From Verrucomicrobiales bacterium (GTDB lineage: Bacteria; Verrucomicrobiota; Verrucomicrobiia; Limisphaerales; J093), in NCBI GenBank assembly GCA_024233305.1, contig JACKPV010000033.1, positions 1 through 64,000 of the forward strand: a stretch of DNA of 64,000 bases, given 5' to 3'. The notes beneath the pieces are model-generated. The model was not told the origin of the DNA. It saw nothing but the letters and a program-made list of their open reading frames with translations, and ran no database searches. A program made the position numbers and the translations under genes. Of this stretch, positions 17,213 to 25,371 are shown piece by piece (positions within the stretch are counted from its first letter, which is position 1; the number at the start of each line of letters is the position of its first letter).

Positions 17213-18168
17213 ACCAGCCCCACACCTCCCGCCAGCCTCGTTCATCGACCCGCACGTGGCCCTTCCCCTCCGCCTGGCTCCTGCTTGGCCTGGTTGTGTT
17301 GGGTGGCGGCTGCGAGAAGCGGGCGCCGTCCCCGCAGACGGAGGAGGCCCTCGCGCCGTCGATGCCCGGCGTGCGGACCTTCGCGGTGCGCGGCGTTTTC
17401 AAGCGGCTTGAGGACGAGGGCCGGACCGCCATCATCTTTCACGAGGAAATCCCGGATTTCATGATGGCGATGACCATGCCCCTGCCATTGAAAAACCCGC
17501 CCGACGCCGCGAACCTGGAACCGGGGGACCAGATCACCTTCCGGTTGTCGGTCACCGAGGATGCGGACTGGATCGATCAGATCCTGAAGACGGGGGTGAA
17601 GATCGATCTGGCCACGCTGCCACACGATGATCCGGGCGAGTGGGAGGACGTGGTGCAGTTGGAGCCTGGCGATTCCCTGCCGGACCTGGCGCTGACGAAC
17701 CAGTTCGGCGGGGCGTTGGCGCTGGAGGATTACCGGGGGCGGGCGCTGGCCTTCACGTTCTTCTTCACGCGCTGTCCCCTGCCCGACTACTGCCCCCGCA
17801 TGTCGCGGCACTTCGCCGCCACGCAGGAATTGCTCAAGGCGCGGACGGACGCGCCGACGAACTGGTCCCTGCTGTCGATCTCGTTCGACCCGGAGTTCGA
17901 CACGCCGATGGTGCTGAAGGGGTATGCGGCCGCGCAGGGGTGCGACACCAACCACTGGCTGTTCGCCACCGCGGGCGAGGCGGAGATCGAGGCGTTTGGC
18001 CGCCAGTTCGACCTGATCCTGGTCCGCGAAAAGGGCAGCATCAGCCACAACCTGCGAACCGTCGTGGTCGATCCCGCCGGGCAGATCACCACGATTCTGC
18101 CGGACAACAAGTGGGCGCCCGAGGCACTGGCGGAAGCGCTGATCGAGGCCGCGAAGCCGGCTCATTGA
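17209..18168 (+). CDS. CusF-domain and SCO1/SenC-domain fusion lipoprotein
   Basis: A 319-residue exported protein with a lipobox (LGGGC, C35). A CusF-like copper-binding domain (about 55-120) has H78 and the Met cluster DFMMAMTM (M85-M90). The Sco thioredoxin domain follows (about 145-315). Its active site is CPLPDYC (C189, C195), a CX5C spacing with two extra residues compared with the canonical CX3C. The later copper His is present (SISHNLRTVVVD). It likely moves copper from the CusF part to the Sco part for delivery to an oxidase. The 3' end overlaps the convergent gene by 7 bases. Confidence 0.87.
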   Translation: MNQPHTSRQPRSSTRTWPFPSAWLLLGLVVLGGGCEKRAPSPQTEEALAPSMPGVRTFAVRGVFKRLEDEGRTAIIFHEEIPDFMMAMTMPLPLKNPPDAANLEPGDQITFRLSVTEDADWIDQILKTGVKIDLATLPHDDPGEWEDVVQLEPGDSLPDLALTNQFGGALALEDYRGRALAFTFFFTRCPLPDYCPRMSRHFAATQELLKARTDAPTNWSLLSISFDPEFDTPMVLKGYAAAQGCDTNHWLFATAGEAEIEAFGRQFDLILVREKGSISHNLRTVVVDPAGQITTILPDNKWAPEALAEALIEAAKPAH

Positions 18169-19145
18169 ACCGCGGAAGAGGGCTTCTCGTATACCCGCGC
18201 CAGTTCGAGCAACAACCGCTCCAGCTCGCGATAATAGTCCGCCTCGGGAACGCTGGCCTTGCGATCCCGCAACCGCAGCACGTCGAGTTCGAGAGCGTCG
18301 CGACGGGCGCGGGTCTCCGGTGGGAGGGCCAGTTCGGCCGGGCTCAGGATCAGGTGGATTTGATGGGCGCGATCGCCGTCCACCGCCGCGCCTTCGGTCG
18401 CCTGTTTGATCGCCCGCACGCCCCGGAACCAGTCCGCCGCGGTCCCGAGGCCGTCCCCGTTGTCATCGATCAACGCGTGCTCGGTCGCCAACCGCCCCTC
18501 GCTTTGGTAGAACTCGGCGACTCGCGCCGCCGCGCTCAGGAAGGCCTCGAGCACGGACGTTTGGCCATCCTTGTCGAGGTCGGCGGCAGGATCGGCAATG
18601 GTCCGGGCAAGGTGTTCGCCAAAGCGCGCATAGTTTTGCTCATAGCCGCTTCGGGTGGCAGTGACGATGACCCGGGCCGACCCGGTGAGCCTGGCCATGA
18701 ACGGGGCGCTGGCCGAGGCGGTGTTCAGGAACACCATCGGGCGGCTTACCGGCGTCAGCCATTCGGCGAACTCCGAGGCGGTGAGATCAGGACCGCGCAG
18801 GTTGAAGCGGGCTTCCTTGCCATCGAAGGTCCCATGCCCGATGAGGACGATCCACAGCGGCGCCGGGCCCGTCGGGGACTGCGCGGTCAACCACGCGCGG
18901 ACCCGGTCGCGATCGTCCGCCTCTTCCGTCGGCCCCCAACCCACCGTCTGGAAGGCAACCCGCGCGGTTTCCGCCGCCTCGCGCCAGAGCGTGGCCTGTT
19001 GCAGGAAGTTCGTCGCGTAATCCGGCTCACCCGGCACACCGACCACCACCAGCATGGCCGGTTCGTCCGTCGCCCCCAACGCCGCCGGGACGGACAGCGC
19101 GCCGGCGAAAAGCAGCCACCGCAAAGCGCGGGTAAATCGCCTCAT
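18162..19145 (-). CDS. Secreted caspase/legumain-like domain protein, probably catalytically degenerate
   Basis: A 327-residue protein with a signal peptide (about 1-26). The fold is suggested by LWIVLIGHGTFDGKEARFNL (His104 at the clan CD His position) and the later strand MVFLNTASASAPF. Where clan CD peptidases carry the catalytic Cys, this has Thr/Ala-Ser (N141-S146), so hydrolysis by the usual dyad is not expected. An EF-hand-like loop DLDKDGQTSVLE (189-200) and DDNGDG (227-232) could bind calcium. It is the last gene of the eight-gene MoxR operon; its ATG overlaps the upstream stop by 4 bases. Function unknown. Confidence 0.68.
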   Translation of the reverse strand: MRRFTRALRWLLFAGALSVPAALGATDEPAMLVVVGVPGEPDYATNFLQQATLWREAAETARVAFQTVGWGPTEEADDRDRVRAWLTAQSPTGPAPLWIVLIGHGTFDGKEARFNLRGPDLTASEFAEWLTPVSRPMVFLNTASASAPFMARLTGSARVIVTATRSGYEQNYARFGEHLARTIADPAADLDKDGQTSVLEAFLSAAARVAEFYQSEGRLATEHALIDDNGDGLGTAADWFRGVRAIKQATEGAAVDGDRAHQIHLILSPAELALPPETRARRDALELDVLRLRDRKASVPEADYYRELERLLLELARVYEKPSSAVQ

Positions 19146-21514
19146 GGCAAACCCCTCCGACGACGCAGGCCCCATTCGGTGATGAGCAGTCCGAGGGCCA
19201 GGAGGAACAGCCAGGGACTGTGCCAGGCGGGCGCAACCCAGGTTTCCATAACCGGCGCCTGGCGCTGTGGCAATTCGCCCGCCAAGCCGGCCAGGCCCGC
19301 GAGGTCCACCACCTTGCCGCCGGTGCGCCGGGCGATGGTCTCGAGCAAAGCGCGGTTCGGTTGCAGCGAACGGAACTCCTCGCCGGCCGGGTTGGCCGTC
19401 CAGCCAAGCGTGCTCCGCCCCACTTCGGCCCCCGCTTCATCCGTGACGACAGCGGCGCCGAGAAATCCAATGGCGCCCCGCGGGGCAAAGGTGGCTTCGA
19501 AGCGGCCGGCTTCCTGCAACGAGGGTTCCCCGCGCAACCGGACGGACGGCGGATTCGCGGCGGCGGCCTCGAGCGGCACGGACTGAATCTCGAACGCAAC
19601 GGTGGCTTCGTCGAGCGGCTCGAAGTCCGGGTTGCGCACGCGGGTGACCAGGTCGACCGCACTGTTGCCGCCGGAGCCCGGTTCGACCGCAAGTTCCACC
19701 CGCCGCGGCACGTCGGCTACCAGCCAGCGCACGAGTTGCCGCCAGAACTTGTTCATGTCCGCGCGGGATTCCTGGTCCCGCATGCCCCAACGCCACACGT
19801 CGCCGGTGGTGAGAGCCGCGGTGCGTCCCCGCCCGAAGCGCTGGGTGACCAGGGCGGGCCACTCGACCCCGTTGTCGTCCAGGGTGGTCGCCATGATGCT
19901 GGCGCCCGGCTTGATTTCCGGCGCCAGGTTCTGGACCTCGAAGGCGGGCATCGCGTCGCGGCGGGCCTTTTCAGCGGGCTCATTGTCGTGCAAACGCATC
20001 CAGGGCTGGAGCACCCCTTCGCGGGTGAGGCTCCACCGCATCCGGGGCGGCTCCTTCAAATCGGGTATCCGGTCCAAGTAGACCGGCAGCATGTCACCAA
20101 TGGGATTGCGGTGGTAGTTGCCCTCCCGAAAGGTCTCCGCGCCGCCGAGCATCGCGAAACCACCACCGCGTTCGGCCACGAACCGTTGCAGCAACGAGGC
20201 CTGTTCGGCGCTGAAGAAACCCGCCTCGACGTCGTCCAGGATCACCGCATCGTAGGCGAAGAGATCAGCCGGGGTTTGCGGAAAACCGCTGCGCAGTTCG
20301 AACTCGTCCCGCGTGTTCAAACGCACGATGACCGGCTGGTCGTAGCGCTCGACCGCCTCCCGCGATTGATCGCCGAACCCGCGGAACAACGGGTTGCCGG
20401 TCTCGCCGGCGCGCCCGCGGAAATCGAATTTCGGCTCCCGCAACGCGATGCGAATCAAGGCGACGAGTTGGGTCTGATCGTCCTCGAGGATGGCGCGGTT
20501 CAGGAACTTGTATTCCCAGTTCGGCCGGCCGGCCACGTACAGCACCCGGTAGGGACCGCCTCCCCGCTGGACGGCAACGATACGCTCGTTGTTCAGCCAG
20601 GTCGCCTCGTCACTGCTCGATGCGGGATCGGCAGCCTCGAGATCGCCGCGTCGCCCGGCGCGGACCCGATAGAACGACCAGCCCGGTTGCGGCGGGCGAA
20701 AACGGAACCGGAACGTCAGCGTTTCGTCATCGCGTCGCGCGCGTTGCGTCTGTTCCTCGATCCGCGTCCCGGCGGCGTCCTCGAGCCAGACCGTGAGCGA
20801 CTCGCCCTGCCAACCGGTCGCCCGCACGTCCGCCTGCACCGCCACGGGAGCATCCTCGAAGGCGCTTTGCGTGACGGCGGTCTGCGTCACCGCCACGTCC
20901 CGTACGGCGCCCTCGCGACCGAGCACCACGGGATAAACCGGCGGCAACCCTTCCAGATCGGGCGCGCCTTCCGGCAGATCGGTGGCGTTGCCGTCAGTGA
21001 ACAAGAGAATCCCGGCCAACGGACGGTCGGCAAAACGACCGCGCACCGATGCGAGCGCCCCGCCCAAAGCGGTTGCCTGCCCGTCAAACGTCAGCCCCTC
21101 GAAACCCGCCACCGCGCGCAGCTGCGAGTCAAAGGTGAACCGGCGCAACTCGAAGTCCGCTTCGAGCCGCGTCTGCCAGTCGCCGCCCGCCGGCCCGAGC
21201 CGCGCCTGCAATTCCTCCGCCCGCGTGGCCGCCTCGCCACGGTCGCGCACCTGCAAGCCCTGGCTGGTATCGGCCACGATGGCCAGCAGGTTGGCCCCGG
21301 GCCGGGCGCGGGGTTGCGACCACAAGGGTTCGAGCAGGCACCATGCCAGCAGTCCCAGGCCGGCGAGCTTGAGCAACGCCCCCGCCGCCCGCCAACCGCC
21401 TCCCGGGGCCCGTGAATAGCTCCACCAGATGCCTGCCGCGCCCAACAACGCCAGCACCAGGACCGGCCACAACCAGTCGAGCCCGGAAAGCGTGAGCACG
21501 GCCAATCCCGTCAC
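19142..21514 (-). CDS. Membrane protein with vWA-like and class I amidotransferase-like domains
   Basis: A 790-residue envelope protein. Two N-terminal helices (about 10-28 and 42-62) are followed by a vWA-like region (LLAIVADTSQGLQV ... AGILLFTDGNATDLP) in which the MIDAS is degenerate. A long beta-rich region follows, then an amidotransferase-fold segment (YDAVILDDVEAGFFSAEQASLLQRFVAERGGGFAMLGG, about 420-465) with no clear catalytic Cys. A C-terminal helix (WLFLLALGLLITEWGL) returns to the membrane. Such proteins accompany BatA-type operons, but no activity is known. It overlaps both neighbours by 4 bases. Confidence 0.72.
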   Translation of the reverse strand: MTGLAVLTLSGLDWLWPVLVLALLGAAGIWWSYSRAPGGGWRAAGALLKLAGLGLLAWCLLEPLWSQPRARPGANLLAIVADTSQGLQVRDRGEAATRAEELQARLGPAGGDWQTRLEADFELRRFTFDSQLRAVAGFEGLTFDGQATALGGALASVRGRFADRPLAGILLFTDGNATDLPEGAPDLEGLPPVYPVVLGREGAVRDVAVTQTAVTQSAFEDAPVAVQADVRATGWQGESLTVWLEDAAGTRIEEQTQRARRDDETLTFRFRFRPPQPGWSFYRVRAGRRGDLEAADPASSSDEATWLNNERIVAVQRGGGPYRVLYVAGRPNWEYKFLNRAILEDDQTQLVALIRIALREPKFDFRGRAGETGNPLFRGFGDQSREAVERYDQPVIVRLNTRDEFELRSGFPQTPADLFAYDAVILDDVEAGFFSAEQASLLQRFVAERGGGFAMLGGAETFREGNYHRNPIGDMLPVYLDRIPDLKEPPRMRWSLTREGVLQPWMRLHDNEPAEKARRDAMPAFEVQNLAPEIKPGASIMATTLDDNGVEWPALVTQRFGRGRTAALTTGDVWRWGMRDQESRADMNKFWRQLVRWLVADVPRRVELAVEPGSGGNSAVDLVTRVRNPDFEPLDEATVAFEIQSVPLEAAAANPPSVRLRGEPSLQEAGRFEATFAPRGAIGFLGAAVVTDEAGAEVGRSTLGWTANPAGEEFRSLQPNRALLETIARRTGGKVVDLAGLAGLAGELPQRQAPVMETWVAPAWHSPWLFLLALGLLITEWGLRRRRGLP

Positions 21515-24500
21515 GGCGCGGCCTCCCGGCGACCGTCGCGGCCCAGTTCCTCGTAATAGCGGCGCACCAGTTCGGTGTACCGGCCGGGCACCGGGTCGCG
21601 ATCAATGGGCGCGAGTTCGTCAGTCGAATCCCGCCGCGCCAGTTCCTCGCGGATGAGGTCGCGCACCTCGACCAGTGGCTTCACAATTTCGAGTTGCACC
21701 ACCACCCAATCCGGCTTCTTGAGATCATCCCGGAACTCGCGCCGGAGTTCGCCGGCGCGTTCGCGCGTGCGGGCGATCTGGCTCCGCAACGTCGGCAGAT
21801 CGACCGTCTCCTCGACTTCCCGCAGGCGGTCCGACCAGGGCGCAAAATCGAGCCCCGTGATCGGCCCCGTGCCGCCGCCCGATTGATCGTTGCCGCCCAG
21901 CAACCAGTCGAATCCCTCGGGCAACCGACCGCCGCGTCCGCCGCGGTTGCCTTCACGCGGCGTGTCCGGCGCCGGCTCCCGATCGGCTTGCGACGCCACC
22001 TGCTCTCCAGTTTGCCCGCCACCCTGGCCGCCGCCCTGTCCGGGCTGTTCGCGACCGTTCTCTCCCCGGGATGCGGGCGGTCGATCGGCATCGTTGCGGG
22101 CCAGTTCCGGGGTGGGTTCTCCCTGAGCCTGCTCGTTGTCGCCGGGCGTTCCCTGATCGGAAGATCCCGCCCCAGCCCGGGGAGCTTCACCCGGCTGGCT
22201 GGCTTGGCGTTCGGCTTCCCCGGACCGACCACGCGGTCCCTCAGCGCCCGGTTGATCACGTGCTTCGCTGCCCCTTCCGTCGCGTTCGCCTGCTGCCTCC
22301 GAGGCGCGGGCCTGATCGATTTCGCGTTCGACCTGGCGGGTCAGCGCATCGATCTCGCTTTGGGCGAAACGCAGCGCCTCGGTGTCGTCGCCCAGCACCT
22401 TCTCCGCCGCCGAAGTCACCCCTTCGGCCAGGGTGTCGATGCCGGCGCGCGCCCGTCGCTCGGCTTCATCCGCGTGATCCAGCAATCCCTGACGCAGCAT
22501 TTCCGAGGTCAGCGTGAGGGACTTCGCCTCGTCGTCGGTGGCGGCTTCCTGCAGCCGGTCGTAGAGGGAACGGGTGAGCATGCCGCGCGCCAGGAGGTCG
22601 TCCTGGAACTCCTTGACGTTGCGCGCCTCCTCCTGGCTGAAGCGGCGCAAGGAATCATAGAGGTCCGACGAAACCAACGGTTCGGTTTGCTCGGCTTGTT
22701 CGGAAACCGTCCGCACCTGCTCGACGAGGTTGGTGAGACGCTCTCTTTGCTCATCGAGCCGATCGAGCAAGGCTTCCCGGCGCGGCTCATCCGTCAGGCG
22801 GCGAGATTGATTCTGGTCCAATCCGTCGAGCGCCTGCCCAAGGGACTCCTGCTCGCGCACCAGTTCGCGGGCCTCGGCGCGCATGCGACGGAGATCCTCC
22901 GCGAAAGCCCCGGCGCTTTCCCGGCGCAGGTCTTCGCGCATTTCCTGCATCTGGCGTTGGGCGCGCGAACCCGAAGCCAGCGCCTGCGAGGGCTGCCCCT
23001 CGCCCGCCGCTTCGGCGGCCCGGCGCATTTCCTCGCGGGTTTCCTCGAGCTGCTGTCGTTGCTCCGCCATGCGCGACTGGTTTTCGGGCCGGTCCAGGCG
23101 CTGCTGGAGTTCGTCGAGGTCGGCCACCAACCGCTGTTCCTCCTCCTGCAAGCGCTTCAACTCCCGCCGGAGTTCCTCGCGTTCCTGCTCGGTGCGCGCC
23201 TCCTGCAGGGCGGTCTGCAACTCGCGCAAACGTTGGTTGACGTCCTCCTGTCGCCGGGCCAGTTCGCTCAACCGGTTCAAGACCTGCAACTGCTCGCGGC
23301 GTTCGTCGCTTTGCGGCGCCTGGGCCTGGCTTTCGGTCTCGTAGCGGTTCTCGGATTGCGTTAGATCGAGTTGATCCAACTGCCGCTGCATCTGCTGCTG
23401 GCGGTTGTTCGCGTTCTGCCCGCGCTGCTGCTGGCGCTGGCTGCGAGCCACTTCGTATTCGCGCTGCTGCAACCGCAACAACGCCTGGTAGGCCGCCTGT
23501 TCCGCCGAGAGCGCCGCATCGAGCGGGGCGCCCGACCCGATCGTCTGGTCCAGGGCATCGCGGGCCGCGCCCATTTGCTCGATGGCCGTGGCCCAGAAAC
23601 CCGCGGTCCGTCCGTCACCCGCCTCCTCGCGCGCCCCTTCCGCCTGGGCCAGGGCGTCCGCCTGGGAATCGCGAATCACGGTCAGATCCTCCGCCTTCGA
23701 GCCATCGGCCTGCACCGCCGCTTCGTCCGGCGCGGGGGGCGGGCGACCCGGCGACGCTCGTTGAATATTCCAGGTGGCGCTGATGATCTGCTTCTGCAAC
23801 TCGGCCAGCCGGGTCGAAGGACTTTGTTGACCGTCCTGCTGCCCGGATTGCTCGGACTGCTGCGATTGCTGTCCGGTCTGCGCCTGCCCTTCACGGAAGA
23901 CCTCGTCGAAGGGACGGATTTCCGCGAAGTAGAGGTCGCCGGTCGTGCGGCGCAGTTCACCGTCCGGTCCGACATCATCCGCCCACACAAACCAGCAAAC
24001 CAACTCGTCCGGCGCCACCCGCAACTCCTCGAGCGGCAGCAGATGGTCGAACGGCTGCTTTGCGCGGGCCGGCGTGCCCTCACCAAGCGTCACGTAGGCC
24101 GGCGATTCTCCGGCGCGCATATACGCCAACCCGTGTGCCCGGACGCCGAAGTCATCCCACACCGTTCCGTCGAAACGGACTTCCTCAATGGCCGAGGGCC
24201 GCAGGTCGCCGCGGGGCGCGGCCAGCCGCAATTCCGGCGGTCGGTTGGTCAGCACGTTCAGAACGAACCGGGTCGGGGACTTGTTCGTGCGCCCGTCGGC
24301 ATCGGTCAATTGAAGGAAATAGGTCCGGCTCGAGGTGAGCGCGAAGTCGGGCAGCAGGGCCGTGGCCGCGTTCGTGCCGGGGGAGATGACCACCGATTCG
24401 GCGACAGGCTTTTCGGGCAGCAGCCGAACATCGGTCACGGGCTTGTTGAATTTCAGTTCGAGCGTGAGCCGCGTGCCCTCCACGGCGGAGATGCGGCGGA

Positions 24501-25371
24501 CATCCTCAATCTTCCGCGGCTCCTGCGCGGTGTAGTCCGGGTAGACCAAGCCGGCGTCGGCACGCGTCAGGGCCGGGTATTCGAACACCGTTACCCGGTA
24601 GTCCTCGGTGCGGCGGTCGTCAAATTCCAACCGGTAACTCAGGTCCTCCTCGACGTTCGGGATCGAGCCGCCGAACATCGGGTCGGAGAGGCTCTTGACC
24701 AGTGCGACCGACCGGGGTTCACGCCGCGAGGCGCGCGAGATGAGCGTGACCTGGGCGGGGACCGGTTCGCCGAAGCGGGCCATCACGACGAGGCTGGAGC
24801 CCTTTTCGAGTTCGATGTTGCCGGGGCTCACCTCGACGGTGGACGGCGGCAAGGACACCACGCGCGCTCCGGGCTGGATCGGCGGCAACCGCCACGTCAT
24901 CCAAAGCACACCCGCCACGGCGGCGAGGCAAAGGAGCTGGGAGCCGGCCACCTGCCACCATGGAACCGATCTCGTCCAACGATGGATCGCCGCGTGGTCC
25001 ATCACTTCATCGACCAGCCGCCGGCGCAGGAAACTCGGCTCTCGATCGCTGCTAAAGGCCTGTTCGGAAGCGGTTAACAAGCGTCCATCGAGTTCGGGAT
25101 GCCGCCGCTCGATGGCGAGGACCAACCGCCGGGCTTCATCGCCGCGGCGGCGTCCCCGCGTCAGCAGCAGCAGGGTCCCCGTGAAACCCACCAACCCGGC
25201 GGCCCACGGCAGCAAACCGAAGCGCCAACCGAGCCCGGCCAGAAGGGCGTGAGCGGCGACCGCCAGCAGGCCCACGGCCAGCCAGAGGCCGCTGAGGCGC
25301 AGGGCCGTTCGGCGACGGCGCTGCCGCCCGAGCACCGGGCGCAGTCTCGCTTCCAGGAAAGGATCCATCAT
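21511..25371 (-). CDS. Giant DUF4175-like membrane protein with long coiled coil
   Basis: A 1286-residue protein. Two N-terminal helices (about 24-45 and 50-70) are followed by a third near residue 160, and then by periplasmic Ig-like beta domains (about 190-480). The second half is a highly charged Gln/Glu/Arg-rich coiled coil (about 530-1060) and a Gly/Gln-rich low-complexity stretch (about 1070-1180). It ends in a helical segment. The layout resembles DUF4175-type proteins found in MoxR/vWA operons of several phyla; function is unknown, perhaps a scaffold. The start is the tandem ATGATG at 25371, whose first codon overlaps the upstream stop. Confidence 0.75.
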   Translation of the reverse strand: MMDPFLEARLRPVLGRQRRRRTALRLSGLWLAVGLLAVAAHALLAGLGWRFGLLPWAAGLVGFTGTLLLLTRGRRRGDEARRLVLAIERRHPELDGRLLTASEQAFSSDREPSFLRRRLVDEVMDHAAIHRWTRSVPWWQVAGSQLLCLAAVAGVLWMTWRLPPIQPGARVVSLPPSTVEVSPGNIELEKGSSLVVMARFGEPVPAQVTLISRASRREPRSVALVKSLSDPMFGGSIPNVEEDLSYRLEFDDRRTEDYRVTVFEYPALTRADAGLVYPDYTAQEPRKIEDVRRISAVEGTRLTLELKFNKPVTDVRLLPEKPVAESVVISPGTNAATALLPDFALTSSRTYFLQLTDADGRTNKSPTRFVLNVLTNRPPELRLAAPRGDLRPSAIEEVRFDGTVWDDFGVRAHGLAYMRAGESPAYVTLGEGTPARAKQPFDHLLPLEELRVAPDELVCWFVWADDVGPDGELRRTTGDLYFAEIRPFDEVFREGQAQTGQQSQQSEQSGQQDGQQSPSTRLAELQKQIISATWNIQRASPGRPPPAPDEAAVQADGSKAEDLTVIRDSQADALAQAEGAREEAGDGRTAGFWATAIEQMGAARDALDQTIGSGAPLDAALSAEQAAYQALLRLQQREYEVARSQRQQQRGQNANNRQQQMQRQLDQLDLTQSENRYETESQAQAPQSDERREQLQVLNRLSELARRQEDVNQRLRELQTALQEARTEQEREELRRELKRLQEEEQRLVADLDELQQRLDRPENQSRMAEQRQQLEETREEMRRAAEAAGEGQPSQALASGSRAQRQMQEMREDLRRESAGAFAEDLRRMRAEARELVREQESLGQALDGLDQNQSRRLTDEPRREALLDRLDEQRERLTNLVEQVRTVSEQAEQTEPLVSSDLYDSLRRFSQEEARNVKEFQDDLLARGMLTRSLYDRLQEAATDDEAKSLTLTSEMLRQGLLDHADEAERRARAGIDTLAEGVTSAAEKVLGDDTEALRFAQSEIDALTRQVEREIDQARASEAAGERDGRGSEARDQPGAEGPRGRSGEAERQASQPGEAPRAGAGSSDQGTPGDNEQAQGEPTPELARNDADRPPASRGENGREQPGQGGGQGGGQTGEQVASQADREPAPDTPREGNRGGRGGRLPEGFDWLLGGNDQSGGGTGPITGLDFAPWSDRLREVEETVDLPTLRSQIARTRERAGELRREFRDDLKKPDWVVVQLEIVKPLVEVRDLIREELARRDSTDELAPIDRDPVPGRYTELVRRYYEELGRDGRREAAP

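Noticed and set aside
19220..21415. A 731-codon frame opposite the amidotransferase-fold gene
   Set aside because: Composition is Arg/His/Gly-rich with no fold; the minus-strand gene has helices, strands and 4-base overlaps with both neighbours.
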